DNA of 64,000 nt. Origin: Luscinia megarhynchos. Taxonomy: Eukaryota; Chordata; Aves; Passeriformes; Turdidae. The stretch lies in contig JAPFBE010000013.1 of the NCBI GenBank assembly GCA_034336665.1, positions 17,153,056 through 17,217,055 of the forward strand, in the 5' to 3' direction. Shown piece after piece: positions 39,532-54,430 of this stretch; position 1 is the first letter of the stretch, and the number at the start of each line of letters is the position of its first letter. A program made the translations under genes and the position numbers. The notes under the pieces were generated by a model. The model had not been told where the DNA came from. It did not search any database and was given only the letters and a program-made list of their open reading frames with translations.

Positions 39532-42500
39532 TGTTTCTTGTGACAGCAGCTGGGAGAGGTGGAGGAACTATGTATTTCCCTTTGTTTGGGCCATGATTTT
39601 GGAACACAACCTGTTGTTGACATCAGCATTATGACGTCTCTTTTCCAGATGCAGCAGAAAAACTTGCAAGCACCTCAACTTCATTCCAATCCCTTTAAAG
39701 ATGTATAGGATAAGGAAAATAAAAAAAAAACAAACAAAAAAACCAGCCTCCCTCCTCTAGGCTTGACAGTTATAATTTAAAATTCAGTGAAAGGAATACT
39801 TGATGTTAACAGTATTTGAGAACAACATACCATGGATATACTTTCCAGTTGTATAAAGAGCCATCCTATTCTCTCTGCTTTTGCATCCCAAATGACTTCC
39901 CAATTATTACCTCACACCCAACATTGCTCTCGATTACTGAATTTCATTCACAGGACTGTGTGCTTCTTTCACAGGAGATAATTACCTTATGCACTGCAGT
40001 GTCATTCCCTCTGAAATGAACCATCAATACTCTTGGGAACTTGTTGAACTGAGTCATTTCCACTTTTGCTATGCACTACATATAGCACTCCCTTATTTTC
40101 TGGCTGTAGCTGAAAGCAGATTTTTAAATGTTACTGTGAGGAATTCTTATAATCTTTCCTAAAGGAAAGGATTGCAAGAACTACAACCTTCCTCTGAGAA
40201 GCTGGAAACTAACAAAAAGGTTCTTTTGAACAATGAAAGCCAAGTGATTACAACCATTATACTCCATTTCCTACACACAAGACAGAGTTAAATTGTTCAC
40301 ATTACAATAGAAATGCTCTGTGTTTCAACCCCTAGGATCCTTCTGAAACATTATGGGACACATTTTTTGTTTCCAAGGACCCTCCACTTAGTTCAAAACT
40401 GAACCAGAACTATTATAATGTTATAACATATAAACAAACCCTTTACTGCTTCATCTAAAACCTAACATTGGGCAATCATTACAAAGGACTTCTGTCATCA
40501 AAGAGCCATGAGTCCATGCTGAACAACAAATCCACCTTTAACTGACAGGCAGACAAGAACACTCTCAAATACTTAGTGACTATCAAGCAGAATAACTTTG
40601 TCCTTCCCCTTTTCCTCTAGGTGTTAATGTACCAGACAGCATAACTATTTTTCATGCTCTCTCAAAGGCAAGGAACAGCCTCTTAAAAGATACTGGAGGA
40701 AAAGCTTTTTTTACAAACTAAAGAATTGTTTGCTGCATACTTTTTTTCCCCCCCTCCTTCGTCTTTTTTTTTAATTTTTAAATGAGAGTCACATGAACAC
40801 ACAGGAAATACATCTGCACCAAATGAAATGAAAATATCTGCTCCTGGACCTGGGCCTGATGCCAAAACAAAGCATCAGAACTTGGACTGAGCATCTGAAA
40901 CCAAAGCACAAGCAGAGATGTCCACTAACACTGGCATTGCATGTCCTGTTTGGAACAGTACTTAACTCTTAAAAGTAATGCTTCTTTCACACTGAAGAAT
41001 GATAGCTAGCCAAAAGAGTCAAAACCAATTTTGCCCTGCTACATGTCATGCAGTTTGACCAAAAAAAAAAAAATTTCAGAGACTCACGAACCATCCGATT
41101 ACATACAGCAGGACGTTAAACAGAGATACCATAAAAATAATAAAATAATAATTAAAAAAAAATAAAAAACTACTGTGGAAAAGAATTCTATCGACAAGGA
41201 AGTAGCAAATACTGAGGAGCTGAGCTTTGCCCACAAGTATTAGTGATTTATTACAAAACAGCTGCACTGGGATATTTAAACCACTTCCCCAGCCCCCTCC
41301 ACTTCTAGCTGTCTGTTACTAGTTGGAATGAGACTCTCCCTTCTACTTCCCTGCTTGGCATTTAGCACCACTAACCACCCACACAGCCTACTCAAAATGG
41401 CACCCACACTGGAAATTTTGCGCTTTTCAACTCCTATTTTCCATCTGTATCAAATTCCACAACATTACAGCTGCAATTCCAGAAGTCAGCTAAATTTATT
41501 GTCTTCATGCCTGCTCTGCTGTTCAAGCTCATTCTCCTCTTTCTTCTTTTGCCCTCCTATTAAGCAAGCTGGCCAGTTTAAACATCAGCACACCCCATGG
41601 AGGTTAAAAGTTAAACAACACCCAAAATGCAACATTTGAAGGAACAAATAAACAAAGCAGAAACAACTGAAAAAGTGAATGCTGGCTAGTTCCTGCATTC
41701 AACTTTTACTGAGGTTCAGATTTCATGAGGCAAGTGTCCCAAAGCTTTTAAGAAAGTTTACAGCTCTGGAACATACACTGCAGAATTCCTGTAATATGGG
41801 AATGTGCTTTATCCTTTATCTATAGGTGTCATTAAAAACAAAAAAGATAATTGAAATCAGAGATAGCAGTTCCGTTTGGGATACAAACTGCAGAAAACCA
41901 GCAGCTTACTCAGGACCATCTTTTACTCTATTCCTTCATCAACTAACAGACATAATTCTGCTAAACTATAACAGCAAGCATCTCTCTCATTCCCCACCAT
42001 CTGCCTGCATATGGTGCCAGGTCCTGTCAGGAGCTGTGTCCCACAAATGCCTTCCAGGGGCATCCAGCTGAAAGCACATGCATGTAATTAACTTATCGGG
42101 GCTGCTAAGTATTCAGGCTTTCTACATTTTTCTTATCAGCTGTGGTTTGTTCAAAGATATAACACCCGTGAAGTAAATGGATTAATTTTGAAATGAGCTG
42201 ACAAGTTTTGTTCCAAGAAATATTTAGCTAATGCTGGTGGAAGACTGCAGAATTTTAGAGAAACAGTTCTCTGGAGAAGTTCTTAATGGACAGAGCTGTG
42301 TTGGCCTTGGAGGGGGCCAGAGTGCAGAACTGCAGACATAAACAGATGTAAGAGCTCTCTTTTTGTTACCTGTTTTAAAAAAAAAAATCACAGGGTTACA
42401 ACTGAACTGGCCAGTGAAAGTAGCAAGTAAGAAAATAGGTAGCAACCTATTTACAATATCTTCCAAAGTCATGCAGTCTGGAAATGGAGACAGACCTGTC

Positions 42501-43272
42501 TGAAATTATCTTAAAAACAACACAACTATACAATCCATTTTTATTAATAACCACGTTAATATGGTTACACTGTATGAATTTCAATAGGCCTTGACTTCAA
42601 TACAAAGTAAATTTGTTTCTAACTTTATTTTCTGGACTCCAACACTCATTTTGCTGTGACAGTTTGCATTCATGTTTATAGAATTTCTTTCCAATACCTA
42701 AAGTGCCCAGGAAACAGGCTCAGTCCAGAAAGAAAGTGGTACATCCAGTCTGACACAATAGCAAAGAACTGTTTCATCACAACCCACAGTGGACATGCCC
42801 CATTATCCATTCCAGCAGAATTCTGTGGATCTGGATGCTTCTGTGTGATGCAACATCTCAGCTTTGCATATTCAGTTGTGTAAAAAGGTCATCCACAAGG
42901 GTGAAAAAGGCTCTTCAGTGCCTCTGATGCTGAAAGACTCACACTGGCACCAGGAAATACTAAATAGAAATATATGCCCACTGAAGAGACCAATATATTT
43001 TTGAAACCTTTATTATTTACAAAAACAAGGCAGTGTATGCTGGGAGTTGAGAAGATTCCCAGGATGCTACAGCAAACGTTTTTTCCAGATTAGATTTTCC
43101 ATGTCAGTTGTCCTGAACAGCCAGTTGTCTTCCACCAAGTTGATCTGAAACACTCAGAGCCAGCAGGTTTTGCACACTGAAGTTCTCACACCACAGTGGA
43201 CACCACTGCTTGTCAGTCCACTACTAGCATGTATTCCAGCAGCTGAAAGTCCACAGCAGTGCTGCACCCAAG

Positions 43273-43301
43273 AAAAGTGAGATCACCCAAAAGTGAGATC
43301 A
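43273..43301. repeat. 16-bp-period duplication of AAAAGTGAGATCA
   Basis: Two perfect 13-bp copies (43,273-43,285 and 43,289-43,301) are separated by CCC. It is probably a slippage duplication. Confidence 0.92.
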
Positions 43302-45049
43302 GTTCTCCTGCTTACTCTTTTTCATTAGATATGCTGGTAGTGAATCCAAAGTCCCATGAAAACACAGAGCCAAGCTTATCCACAGAAATGCCCTTAGTCA
43401 TAGTTAAGTCTCTCATTTCCTATTCGAAATTATCAATGCAGTGTCTTCTATTCATCAGGGGTATAATTTCATAATCTAGTTCAGGGAACAGAGAGCTTAG
43501 CCCTTCTGCCTATGACTGACATGGGAAATTGGGAGACTAGGCAGAAAGACAGAGTAGAAGTAAAATCTTCCCCAGAACATTTCTCCAGGAAACATCAGCT
43601 GGAACCTGGTAGGCACCACTTAAACTCTGGTTTTTGTGGGGTAAAATATTTTTGCCACCTTTGAATAAGAAGGATTAACAGAAGCCAAATATGGTGCATA
43701 ACTTCATTTTCTATCTATTTGCCCTTCCTAGCTTTCCAGTTACCAATATGCAAGGTTAAATGAAGAGAGCTCATGAATCTGTGTGGGCAGTAGGAGCTAA
43801 GATTACAGCTGAACCACTGTATTTGCTTTTCTGTGATATGCACAATGTCACCATTGCACTGTAAGCAAAGGCCTCTGGGGAGCTGAGAAGAAAAGGGCAT
43901 AGAAGAAAAAAAACAACAGTGACAGAAACAAAGGGCAGAGCTTACTTCTATGCCTTTTCCAATACTTCAAAGTGGATTTAGATTTTTAGTGAAGTTCTCT
44001 TCCAAATAGCTTAATTCTTTTTGCTGTGTCTATCATCGATTAGTTTGAAGAAGTTTTCTATGACGGGCAATCATTTCCCTCTTGTTTCTTGCATAGTCAT
44101 GTAAAATGCATCCTACTATAATAATGAACAAGACAAACTAAGAATGCTAGTGAGAATTTGACAGACTCAAGATCTTACTTAGCTGAGCAGTTTAATAAAA
44201 AAAAAGTTTATTCTCATATAAGACAATGAGATGCACTTTAACAAGGTATTTTCTGATCAGTGTAAAAATTAGGCATGATCCCATGACTATATGAAGTCAT
44301 TATGGAGAAGACTAGGCAAATATAGGAATACACCAACATCAGGACAGACATAAACCTCCTAACTTTTTTTTTTAAAGTTAAACTCTGCATAATTATGATT
44401 TCCATCCTTATAGGATTTGTATGTTTGTGAAAAAAGGTTTACTCATCTTTTGATAAGTAAAGATTTTGATTTCAAACATTGATTAACATCAATGGTTTAA
44501 AGTCTGTAAGATGGTTGCTCAAAATTTAATGATGAATATAATTTTAGTGATGAATATGAGTTCTCATGCCAGTGTAACATAGAGCAAGGACACACCATCA
44601 AAGAGCTTTTATAAATACATGGCTTTCATTTCATGGTTTATGACACTACTAATCACTGTTGGTCTAGACTTGCTCCCACTTAGTTTCTTTTATTTTCCTC
44701 CCCCACTCACCCTTTTGTAATAGCTATGACTGTCATGACTTTAAAAAGACCATTTCTTTCTGTTACATCAAAGGTACATGGAAAAGATAAAAATGACTCA
44801 TTCGGCTGGATGGGTAGACTTCATGCCAAAAAGAGAACAAACTCAGAGAAATCTGACCAGTTTTATTTTTAGGCAGTCCCAGGTGTCCACTTTAAAAACA
44901 AAATCCATTGAGAACTACAACCAAGTTGCATTTAAGCAAGATCATCTATGGAAAAAACTGTGAAACCAAACATATCCACTTTAACAGGACAAAGTACTGC
45001 CTATATGAAGAAGATGTGAGAAGTTGCCTAAGTTTGCTTTTCTGGTTCT

Positions 45050-45086
45050 CACACACACACACATATATATACACACAGACAGAGAA
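45050..45086. repeat. (AC)n-(AT)n-(AC)n compound microsatellite
   Basis: An ACACAC tract passes into ATATATAT and back into ACACACAGACAGAGA. Confidence 0.9.
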
Positions 45087-48000
45087 ACCCCAAGCAATTT
45101 CCTGCAAAGTCATGCACATTTTGAAGACGTACATTCTTGCATTTATGCTGCTAACCACCCTTGAAAAATTACCCTTATTTTAGCAACACACTTGGACAAG
45201 GATAAAGCTTAAGCCTATATAAGTACATTAAAAATTAGAGAATGAATACGGCACTAAACAGAGAAAGTGATTAAGCATAACTGAAAATATAAATCCAAAA
45301 ACCAAGTAAACTTGACAGTTTAGAAGATAACCTGGATACTCACGTTTTACATTTTGGTTTAAACCAAGACAGTCTCACTGATGTGACTGTAGTCTAATTT
45401 TAAACTTATCCTGAAAAAGGCTCTATATACTTTCAAAATAAGACTACCATTAAAGAAAAAGCTTTGAGAACATATAAAATTAAATATCTCAGACTATATG
45501 GTGTTTAAATGCTTCATGCAATATACTGAAACATTAGTCATAATTAGTGCCAATGGTTTTCCTGTTGACTCTACAAGCTTGTTATTCTGAAAAATAACAT
45601 CAGCTGAGTGAAAAACCAAATCTACCTAATGTTACTTGCCCTTCTACAAGCCTGTAGTAGTGTCACCTAAAAGAACATTGATGCATTTTTCTACTGTTTT
45701 TTGGGCTCATTTGACATTTTTATTTCCAGAATTATATTAAATACCACTAAAATACAATAAGATTGCACAAGCAAAATCCAAACAAGGTTTCACATAATTG
45801 TGTTTGTGGATACACCACTTCATAGAAGAGCTGTAACTGCAGCTAATTGATCAAATTTGAAATAGTTATCAAAATTATAACTAATTCTTATCCTACTTCT
45901 TATTCATAAGCAACTTATAGAGAATATTTTAATATTTTAAATTTTGGCTGGCAGACCAAATTAAAAATAACCAAAAAACAAATTCTCATAACATTTTTGT
46001 GTTCTACTCAACAGAAGAAGGAATTACAGTCAAATATTCACAGAGTATCAAAGTTTCTGAGCTCAAAACTCCCTTCCCAGGCATTGTTTCCAGTATTCTG
46101 TCAAGTTACACTATTTCAGCAAACAAGCATTCTTTCTAAAGGAAGCTGCAACTTCTGCAATGCCAAGCAGAGCAGCTGCTCAAACTGAAAATCCAGAAAG
46201 CTTGAGTGGGCATCAACATACAGTATCTTGTAAGAGAAGTTGAACTGACTGACAGATAAGTTAAGCAAGTTATTGGGAATAGATCAAGTGCTACTTGCAC
46301 AGGCATTGACGAACACACATTTCTTTCTTACAAAAATAAATATCTTCATAAACTAACATCTTCATAAATACCATTTAGTTTTAGCTCTGGTACCTACCAG
46401 GATGCATATGAAACTCTGGGAAGTGTGATAACACTGTGATAACAAACACATTCACTTAACCATCAGGTCTGAAGTCACAACTCTTCCAAAATCATGAACA
46501 CATGAGAGCCATTTAAATAAAATCCCAGGGCGATGTTTGCATAATGTCAGTGAAACCAAGGCATTTAACTACAGCCTGTATTTTTAAATAGATTTCAATC
46601 TCAATTTATTGCTTACAGCATATTTTCTCTGATTGCTCTTTTTGATTATTTTTACCTCATGTTTGATTCTTTTCCTCCTCCTTCAGAGGTCATCAATACA
46701 ACTGCATATGAAGATAACAGCTTTCTGCTAGTTCTGCCCTTATAAGAGGATGTGCAATTTAACACACTTTCCATTTAAATAATCACTATATTCTTTGAAG
46801 GTTTTTAAAAGGTTTTATTTACTGTCCAAATTGTCTTACTTCTGAGTAAGTTACCTGCTGTATTTCTCCTTTTTGGCTTCACCAACTACACCTCTTCACA
46901 GGCTTTGCAGCTCAGTAACCAGGTTAAATAGAGTTAAAATCCAACTGGCATAATTTAGCCAAGGAAGGAAAAAATATATATAGAAGGCCAACGAGTAAAA
47001 GGAAGTAAGACCATGAGGAAATATTTTCAGCTTTGACCAAAGGGAAAAAAAAGAAGAGAGATGCACATATTTTTTTTTCCTTTTACAGTGTTCCACATTT
47101 TTCAAATATTTGAACTGGAGTGCACTCTGTCACACACACCACAGTACCCACCATACTCTGCTTTTTAAAATTGCAGATCTGCTTGTTTTTATAAAAGTCA
47201 CAACCACCACATCATTCCAGTGCCTGTAAGTTAAAGTAGATATTCCACAGGGGCAGGAGATATTGCACTAGTACAGGAACAGACACTCCACTGAATTGTA
47301 GACTTTATTATGTGATGAGGTTGTGCAAAATTATGAAATGGAATTGAAAAGTCTTACAAGTGAGGTCTCTTTGAGATTAAGAGTGGCAGAATGTACCTTT
47401 ATTCAGGGTCTACAAAGTGAATTACTCCTGCCATGACACTGCTCTAGCTGACCACAGAGTTATGAAGAGGAAAGGCAGTAAGAATTCCCACATATCCCTA
47501 GAAATTGCATTGAGATTGCACAAAAAATAAAAGGGACAAAATCACTACACTTTTCTTCTGTTTGTCACCAAAAGGAAAAAGCTCTCTGAATATATTATGC
47601 TTGTCTGCTTTAAAGCACTCATCTCTTTCAGAGCTTCACTTTCAAGATGAATGGAGAGATGAGTCTTTTGGATGTGCTGAGCCAAGCTTCAACCAATCCT
47701 TTCAGCATATGGACTTTTTCCCCTGGAAGCTGTACAGTCTCTTCAGCTGTATTAGAGAGTGAAGCCAGATAGCAAAGTGGCAATTATGTCATATCCACAC
47801 AAACAGTGTGTGGACAGTCTTGCTGAGGCTCTGACAGAAGATGTCCAAAGCCAATTTATACAGCACTGAAGAACTGAGGAGTTAATGAATCCATATAATT
47901 CTCCTTCAATCTGACAATATTTAAGTATGGTACACATAAAAAATAAACAGCTCAAGGCATGTACCTACGGAAAAAATGAAGTATTTGTTAAAATCAATTT

Positions 48001-51000
48001 CAGAAAACCAGGCGCAAGCAGAGAAAAATATTCAAGGGTTTTAGAATTAGCATGCAACTGCATCTCAATGAACTTTCAAAAACAGAAATTCAGTAAATTT
48101 TATGAAATTATCAAATATCTACTTTTATGAGACCAGTCTGACTTTTCAAGGATTCATGGATAGACACTTAATCAGATCACTACTTTACTTTCAAAATTCT
48201 GGATGTATTGCCTATAGGTAAAAGGAAAACACATGCAAAAAAAATTCTAAGACACAGGGCTTTCCTATTTCCTCCAAAACGTCTTTGTAAGTTTTGGACA
48301 AAACCACCAAATATTAAAAACTCAGTTTCTGCTATTCCTTTCCACCAGGACTGAGTAAAGCATTACACACAGTCCACACTGCTGACATACAAGAATATTA
48401 ACAATATTTCTTGTGAAACATAGCATTTAGACTCTCTTCTCATAAAGAGAAAGGCACAAAAAAGGGAAAACTTGAAAATTAGGGACAATATAGGTAATAT
48501 TATCAACTCTGTCTTTTATTCATAGCTACATAGAAAAACCAAAGAGAAATTTTCACTTAATGTGGCAGACTGAGTACCTGGTGCCAAAATCATACAGCTG
48601 TTGAGAGATACAAGGCTTTAATCATAAATATTTAATTCTGTAAAAAGTGAGCACCGTGACACACTCCTGCTAATTTGCAGAAATGCACAATAAAACCTAT
48701 GAGCAGCACCAATTACTGGTGGGTACATAGAAAAATTTTATTGGAGTGTTCATAGTTAGTTCTGATGAAGTAAGAGTTTAAGAAGAACTGAACTACATAG
48801 GAAGACATTTTTTGTTATCCCCTATAGTACTACACTATTTCAAGAAAAGCTGTAAAATACCAGACCCTTTTAAAAAGCCAAGAATAACAGAAAGGAGAGA
48901 GGAAAATACTGGCACAACAGGCTTGTAAGCCAGTATATCTGGTTTTGTATTTACCAGTAAGTTAATGGTAACTGAACAAACCAAAAACACCGAGAAAAAA
49001 ATCTGCAGAGCAAAAAAACCAAAACCCAAACTGAAATTTCCTAGTAATTAAAACTACTTCTGTGCAGCTTGATACAAGGGTCACAATGTTCTGCTGATTG
49101 TCTAAACAATGGGGGCATCCATGTAGAACTGGATACATTGAAAACCTGACAGGAAAATGAAAGAAATTCAGCCAAAGAGGTTAATTCAAGCTTCACTTCA
49201 TTATTAGTTTTATTTTGACCTCTTTATATTTCCTTGGACACAACATGCCCTAATCTGAAACTTAATGGAAACAAGTGCTATACTCTCCCACACAACATAA
49301 TTAATAGAATAATGTTAAAAGTACATTTCAATGGAGTGTTCACTATTGTTCAAAATATGACTTCTTGATGCAATAAAATGAATATTTTCAACAGGCAAAA
49401 AACTCAGAAGTCTGATTCACTCGTTTTCATTTTCCTCTGGGTGGGGGGGAAAGTCTTGTGAAGAAGTAAAAAAATAGTCACCAATTACATTCTGAAGAGT
49501 GAGCAATTGATGCAAAAATCTTATCAGCTCAGTCTGAGAATAACTGAATGCTCTGAAGTATGCAGCAAATAATCACAAATACCAAATGCAGTTTGTGTCA
49601 CAAAACGGCCCAAGCAAAAGGTCAAAAATTACTCAGTTCTATTAAAATAGTGACTTGCCTTATAAAATACGTGGTTTACTTTTCAGTATGGAAAAAATAA
49701 CTTATTTTAAATGAAGGTAAGTAAGCAGAGGGAAAAAAAACCCAACTTGTTTATTCTACCAGTCAAAGACAAAGGGTTCCCGTCATTGCTCACAAACAAA
49801 ATTTCAGCAGAACTTGAAGCATACAGGAAACACAAGATACACCACAAATTCACAGTGAAGGAGTTGAGCAGATAATAGTACAAAAGTTGTCTTGCTTTAG
49901 AAGGATGAGCAAGAATATTGGAAGCGACAATGAAGAAGAAATTTAAGCAAATAAATCATCATGCTTAAGCTATGATTTCCTAAGCACTGCATAATTCCCC
50001 TGTTTAAGATGCTATCTTATTCAACTGAAAACATGTTTTTCTGAATGAAAAGCCTCTATGACAGTGTCTCATCTGACTATTTCAATTAAAGCTGCTAGCA
50101 ATATAGTTCAAATCTCCACTAACTGAGCTTATTTTGACTTGCAGAAGCACACAATAGACACAGGCTTGTTTCCTGTCAAAGCACAACTCCTACACCAGAG
50201 AAAGATGGCAATGAAAAGTCTCTGGGAGTATTTTACAATCTCTCACCACAAGCTAAAAATCTTAAAAAATTCGGCAAAAAAGAGCTATTTGAATGGAAAA
50301 TAACAAAAAGAACAAAACCTTCAAACAAGAAAACCCAGTTGTACTTTGGCAAGACATTAAAGAGGATGTTGGAGTTAAAAATTGTTTTATCAGATGAAGA
50401 TCGGGAAGAACTAAGATCATGGCACTCAGAAGGAACAGTGGGATAATAAAAAACAACAAAAAATAGATATAGACATTAGTTTTTTATGCTATTGCACAGA
50501 TGGAACAAATTCAAGAGGTAGTACTAAAATGACAGGACTTAGTTAAAGCCTTTGCACCTGCTCTGGCAGATGGATGCAATTAATAACAGAAAAGAAACAG
50601 AAGAACATTCCCTGAGGGGTAGGTTGTTTTAAAATTAAGCTGACACACTTTTTTAATACAATATATTAAGGTGGAGATTTGTTTTGAAGTGGGTTGTCTA
50701 GTTTACAGCAAACAAACTCATTAGTGAGGCGTGCAAACAAACACAGGCCTGCCCCACAATTAGTTTTCATACTCATTCTGCAAACAGAGAATGCATTTTT
50801 TTTAATTATTCATAGTCAGGAAAATGGATGTGATGTATTTTGCAAGGGAAACAGTATCACACTTAAGTAGATTTGCTCCCAGTGTAAAGGAAAGATTTGA
50901 AAACGTGAGCTCAAGAGCCTCAGTCAGTTAAGTTCTTGCCCTTTAAAGACTTTATTCCTTGAGAAGCCAGTTGAAAACAATGCCATTATTTGCAGCCCAA

Positions 51001-52255
51001 CCAAAATTAACAAAGATGAAACATCTCCTATTACATTGTGTGTATGCATGTGGGTATATTTATATGCACACAAACTCCAGCAATATCTGTCTAGTTGCTG
51101 CAGCCACAATGAGCTAGGCACACCATGAAGGGTGGTAGCAGGTTATTAAGATACTGCTGAGTAGTTTTGGCCATTGTCAGCTGGTGTTTTCCCAAACAAA
51201 TGCCTGGGAGGCTCAGGGCCAGCACAGGCCAGGGATCACTGCTTGGATGTGGGGGGTGTGAGGGTGGTGTAATTTCAAGAAGGACAGTGGTGACCACCCC
51301 TGTGCCAGCCTACCTGGCCTCAGGCCTCAAGAACAGTGCCTGGCTCTGTTATTTACAAGTACAGATATGGATAAATTTAGCTTGCCTTTCCACATCAAGG
51401 ATAAAAAGAGGATTTAATTACTCAGCACAGGCAACTATAAGCAAAGCTATATTATCATTAGTTGTACTGCAACAGCCTGCTGGAGCAATGATAGATCTTT
51501 ACAGTGTACAGAAACTTAAAAATACAGTCTTTTTTTTTCTTCCCTCTTTCCTGCAGTAGTTAAACAGCAAAGTGGGTTAAACCACTACACTATTCACATT
51601 TCATGTGTGAAAAAAACATATTTTCACTTCTAGAAAGCAGTAACAAAATTTTTTTTAAAGTAGCCTTGAGTATTTGATGACTATGAAAAACAGAAAATAT
51701 GTAAATAGAGGAAAAATAACTGCAGCCAAATTAACTAGATAATAATCAGACAACAAATTGCCACTCTCATCACTAATTTTCTCTAAGTAATTACCCAGTA
51801 AGGCAGGAAAAGCATCTATCATTATTATTATTACTATACCAACTTAAATTATCAGTAAGAGAATATTGAGTGTCACAGATGATTGGTTTTGCTTTCTGTC
51901 TCTCATTTTGCTACAATAAAACCCAGGTAAATACATTGCAATCTCTTTTAGAAATTACCTGTGATGCTGGCTTGCAGCATATAAACCCTTTTTTTGTTTT
52001 TTTGTTTTTTTTTAAGACCCAAAGATCCTAGCATTCTTGAGGGCACTGCAAAATAATAACATGGAAGCATTTTGCATTTACTCCACTTTAATATTCTTAA
52101 CAACTATTGCAGGTGATTATGCAGTAATTGGATATGGGAGAAGGAGGGTAGTATAAAATATTATATCTACCTAGAATGGGCTAGCCAAAATGTGTTTAAG
52201 CAAATAGTCCTGGAACTTAAGAATTATCTGTTGTTACAATAATTATCTTTTCTCT

Positions 52256-52335
52256 TGTTTTGGTTGTTTTGTTTATTTGGGTTGTGGTGTGGGGGTTTCT
52301 TGTTTGCTGTTTTTGTTTGTTGATGTTTTTACAGA
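52256..52335. repeat. T/G-rich low-complexity tract
   Basis: Irregular TTTG and GTTTTG repeats with a GGTGTGGGGG core. It is simple-sequence DNA without any gene signal. Confidence 0.75.
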
Positions 52336-53042
52336 ACAGATAAAGGTAGACTACCAAAATAGCAGTAGGTTCCAGCGGCCCTTAAGAGTTTCAGCTTCCC
52401 TGCAAAGAAGGACCAGCTGCATTTTGCTGGGGCACTGCACATGCTGAGAAGAGGATGACTTTGTCAGAGCTCAGCCACTAAAGCACTGCCTGACCCTGCA
52501 CTACAGAATGCTAGGCCCCCATGAACAGCTGCCTTTTCATCACATCATACATGTTCAGTCAAAACACCAAGAGATAAATTTGAAAGCTTAAGGATGCTGG
52601 GATAGCCAGGATATTGTGTTACAATTAGCAAAAAGTCACTTCACATTCAGTTTTTGAAACTGACAACTTAAGCTTTACAAGCATTGCTACCATATCCCTT
52701 AACTCAGCATATTATATACTATATTAACCTTATCTATGCTGCTATAAATAGAACCTACTCTTCATTGTTCTTTTGTTTCAGTGTATTTGAGTACAACCAC
52801 TTGTACCACAGCAAAAAACACCCAAATGACAAAAGCTCCCAAATCACATATATTGGCTGACTGCAGAAAACCAGTAATATTTTAATAGCTGGTGAACAAA
52901 GGAAACCAAACCAAAACATCTCTCTTGCCTTCCAATGCCTGTCAATTGCTCTTTGATGGAATGGAATTCATTCACGAGCACCAACATAAAGTTTCATTCA
53001 TAAGGCAGTCTAATAACTCCAGAAGAATAAGAGTTACCAAGA

Positions 53043-53104
53043 AAGGTAAAACAAAACAAAAAAACACAAACCTCCACAAAAACAAAACCCAACAAAACCC
53101 AAAC
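53043..53104. repeat. A/C-rich low-complexity tract
   Basis: Irregular CAAAA, CAAAAC and AACCC units. It explains the lysine- and asparagine-rich chance frame that crosses it. Confidence 0.8.
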
Positions 53105-53939
53105 CGGTTAACAGATGGGAAAATACTACAATGGACAAATGTAACTGTTAGCTTAATCCTTTTTATCTGTTTTCTCTCTACCAAGCACTGGGCTTTTCAA
53201 GAAGCCACATGATTTTGATTTTCAGTAAAGTGCATAGACCTAAAATCCCTACTTTAACAAAGGGACTTAAGAGAGTTCAATTCAAGTCTTCTTTTACACT
53301 GCCTGGATTCCTTCATCATATCCTGACTCCCAACCATCCTCATTTCACAATTTTCTCTACAGAATTTTACCAAATCCAGGATGACATCCTAATATTGTCA
53401 TCACTACATGACTGATTAGTACCTTGACTAGGCTGAGGATCAGTCTCATGTAATGTACAAATCTCAAGGCCTCAGATTTACTGTGCTTTATTCCGTAGAG
53501 TTTGTATAGAGTGATTAAATCACAGATCCAAACTGCCACATTCTTTAGTATAATAACAAATAGAATAAACATTCAGCTGGAGAGCTTGTAAATAAAATAG
53601 ATCTGTGGGGCCATTTTAACAGTATATACAAAATTTTTGGACCTTAGACACCCAACTTACACATGCACCTTACATGTAGCCCAAAGAGAAAGATGCTCTT
53701 TCCTCGAGATTTAAAATACCTGCACTGAAAAACTCTGTGGTCTCTCAGTGGATCCATACATGGCAGGTTAGTTTCTTAGTTTAACCTATTGGAGAGCCTG
53801 AAGATGGGCAGTGGGAATATCTGGACATTAACACAGTTCTGCTGGCCTGTAGTGAAATATTCCAGGTGCTCAGTGCCTTCAGCAGGCACCCTTAATCCTT
53901 ATGGATCCAGTGGGCAAGTTCAGCCTTTATGTGCTGACT

Positions 53940-54430
53940 GCTAACAAGGCATCCCTGAACTTCACACACAGCAGCTGTTTGCTCCGCTGCTCTCAGCCTC
54001 ACCTCTCAGCTGTCTTCTGTCAAACAGCCTCGTCACTCTGTGCTTGAAGCCACATCAGCACTGCTGTGCCTTCTCATCCTTCCACAGCACAGCCTGCAGA
54101 ACCCTGGCCCATCCTTAGCAGCCTTGATGCTGGAGCCACAGGTATCTCTTCCACCTGCTCTCCCAGCTGGCTTGCTTCCAGTGCACTCACATGACCCCTG
54201 AGGACTGCAATTCCCAGAACGTCTGTACTTACTGTGCAGCACAGGCAGAGAGAGAGCACTGCTTGAAAAGCACTCACCTTCCCCCTGGAGCTGGCTACTC
54301 CCTCAGCAGCAGATGCAGCACAGATGCAGAGGGATGCAGGGAACCAAGCTGCTCCTGCCGGCCCTGCACTCGGATGAACTGCAAGACACCATGACTCAGC
54401 CCCAGACGGCTACCAGGAGCTCACAGAGCA
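53940..54430. promoter_or_regulatory. GC-richer patch with ZNF143-like and NF-E2-like sites
   Basis: This stretch, about 2 kb upstream of the CBLB CpG island, is clearly richer in G+C than its surroundings but poor in CpG. It contains ACTGCAATTCCCAGAACG (54,204-54,221). That fits the Staf/ZNF143 site (ACTACAATTCCCAGCATG type) at most positions. TGACTCAGC (54,392-54,400) fits an NF-E2/MAF half-site. It could be an upstream regulatory element, an exon of a non-coding RNA, or an unrecognised old repeat. Open frames cross it on both strands without family resemblance. Confidence 0.35.

Larger units (their letters stand above)
36729..53939. other. Intergenic DNA upstream of CBLB, no gene seen
   Basis: No coding exon or RNA gene recognised. 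Frames are short, and those near 51,167-51,559 (130 codons, +) have no family resemblance. Small structures are a doubled palindrome (37,784-37,814), a paired AP-1 site (39,506-39,531), a 16-bp tandem duplication (43,273-43,301), an (AC)n/(AT)n tract (45,050-45,086) and two low-complexity tracts near 52.3 and 53.1 kb. From about 44 kb onward the + strand looks richer in A than in T. Confidence 0.55.

Noticed and set aside
51167..51559. 130-codon + frame
   Set aside because: No family resemblance and composition that changes halfway. Treated as chance.
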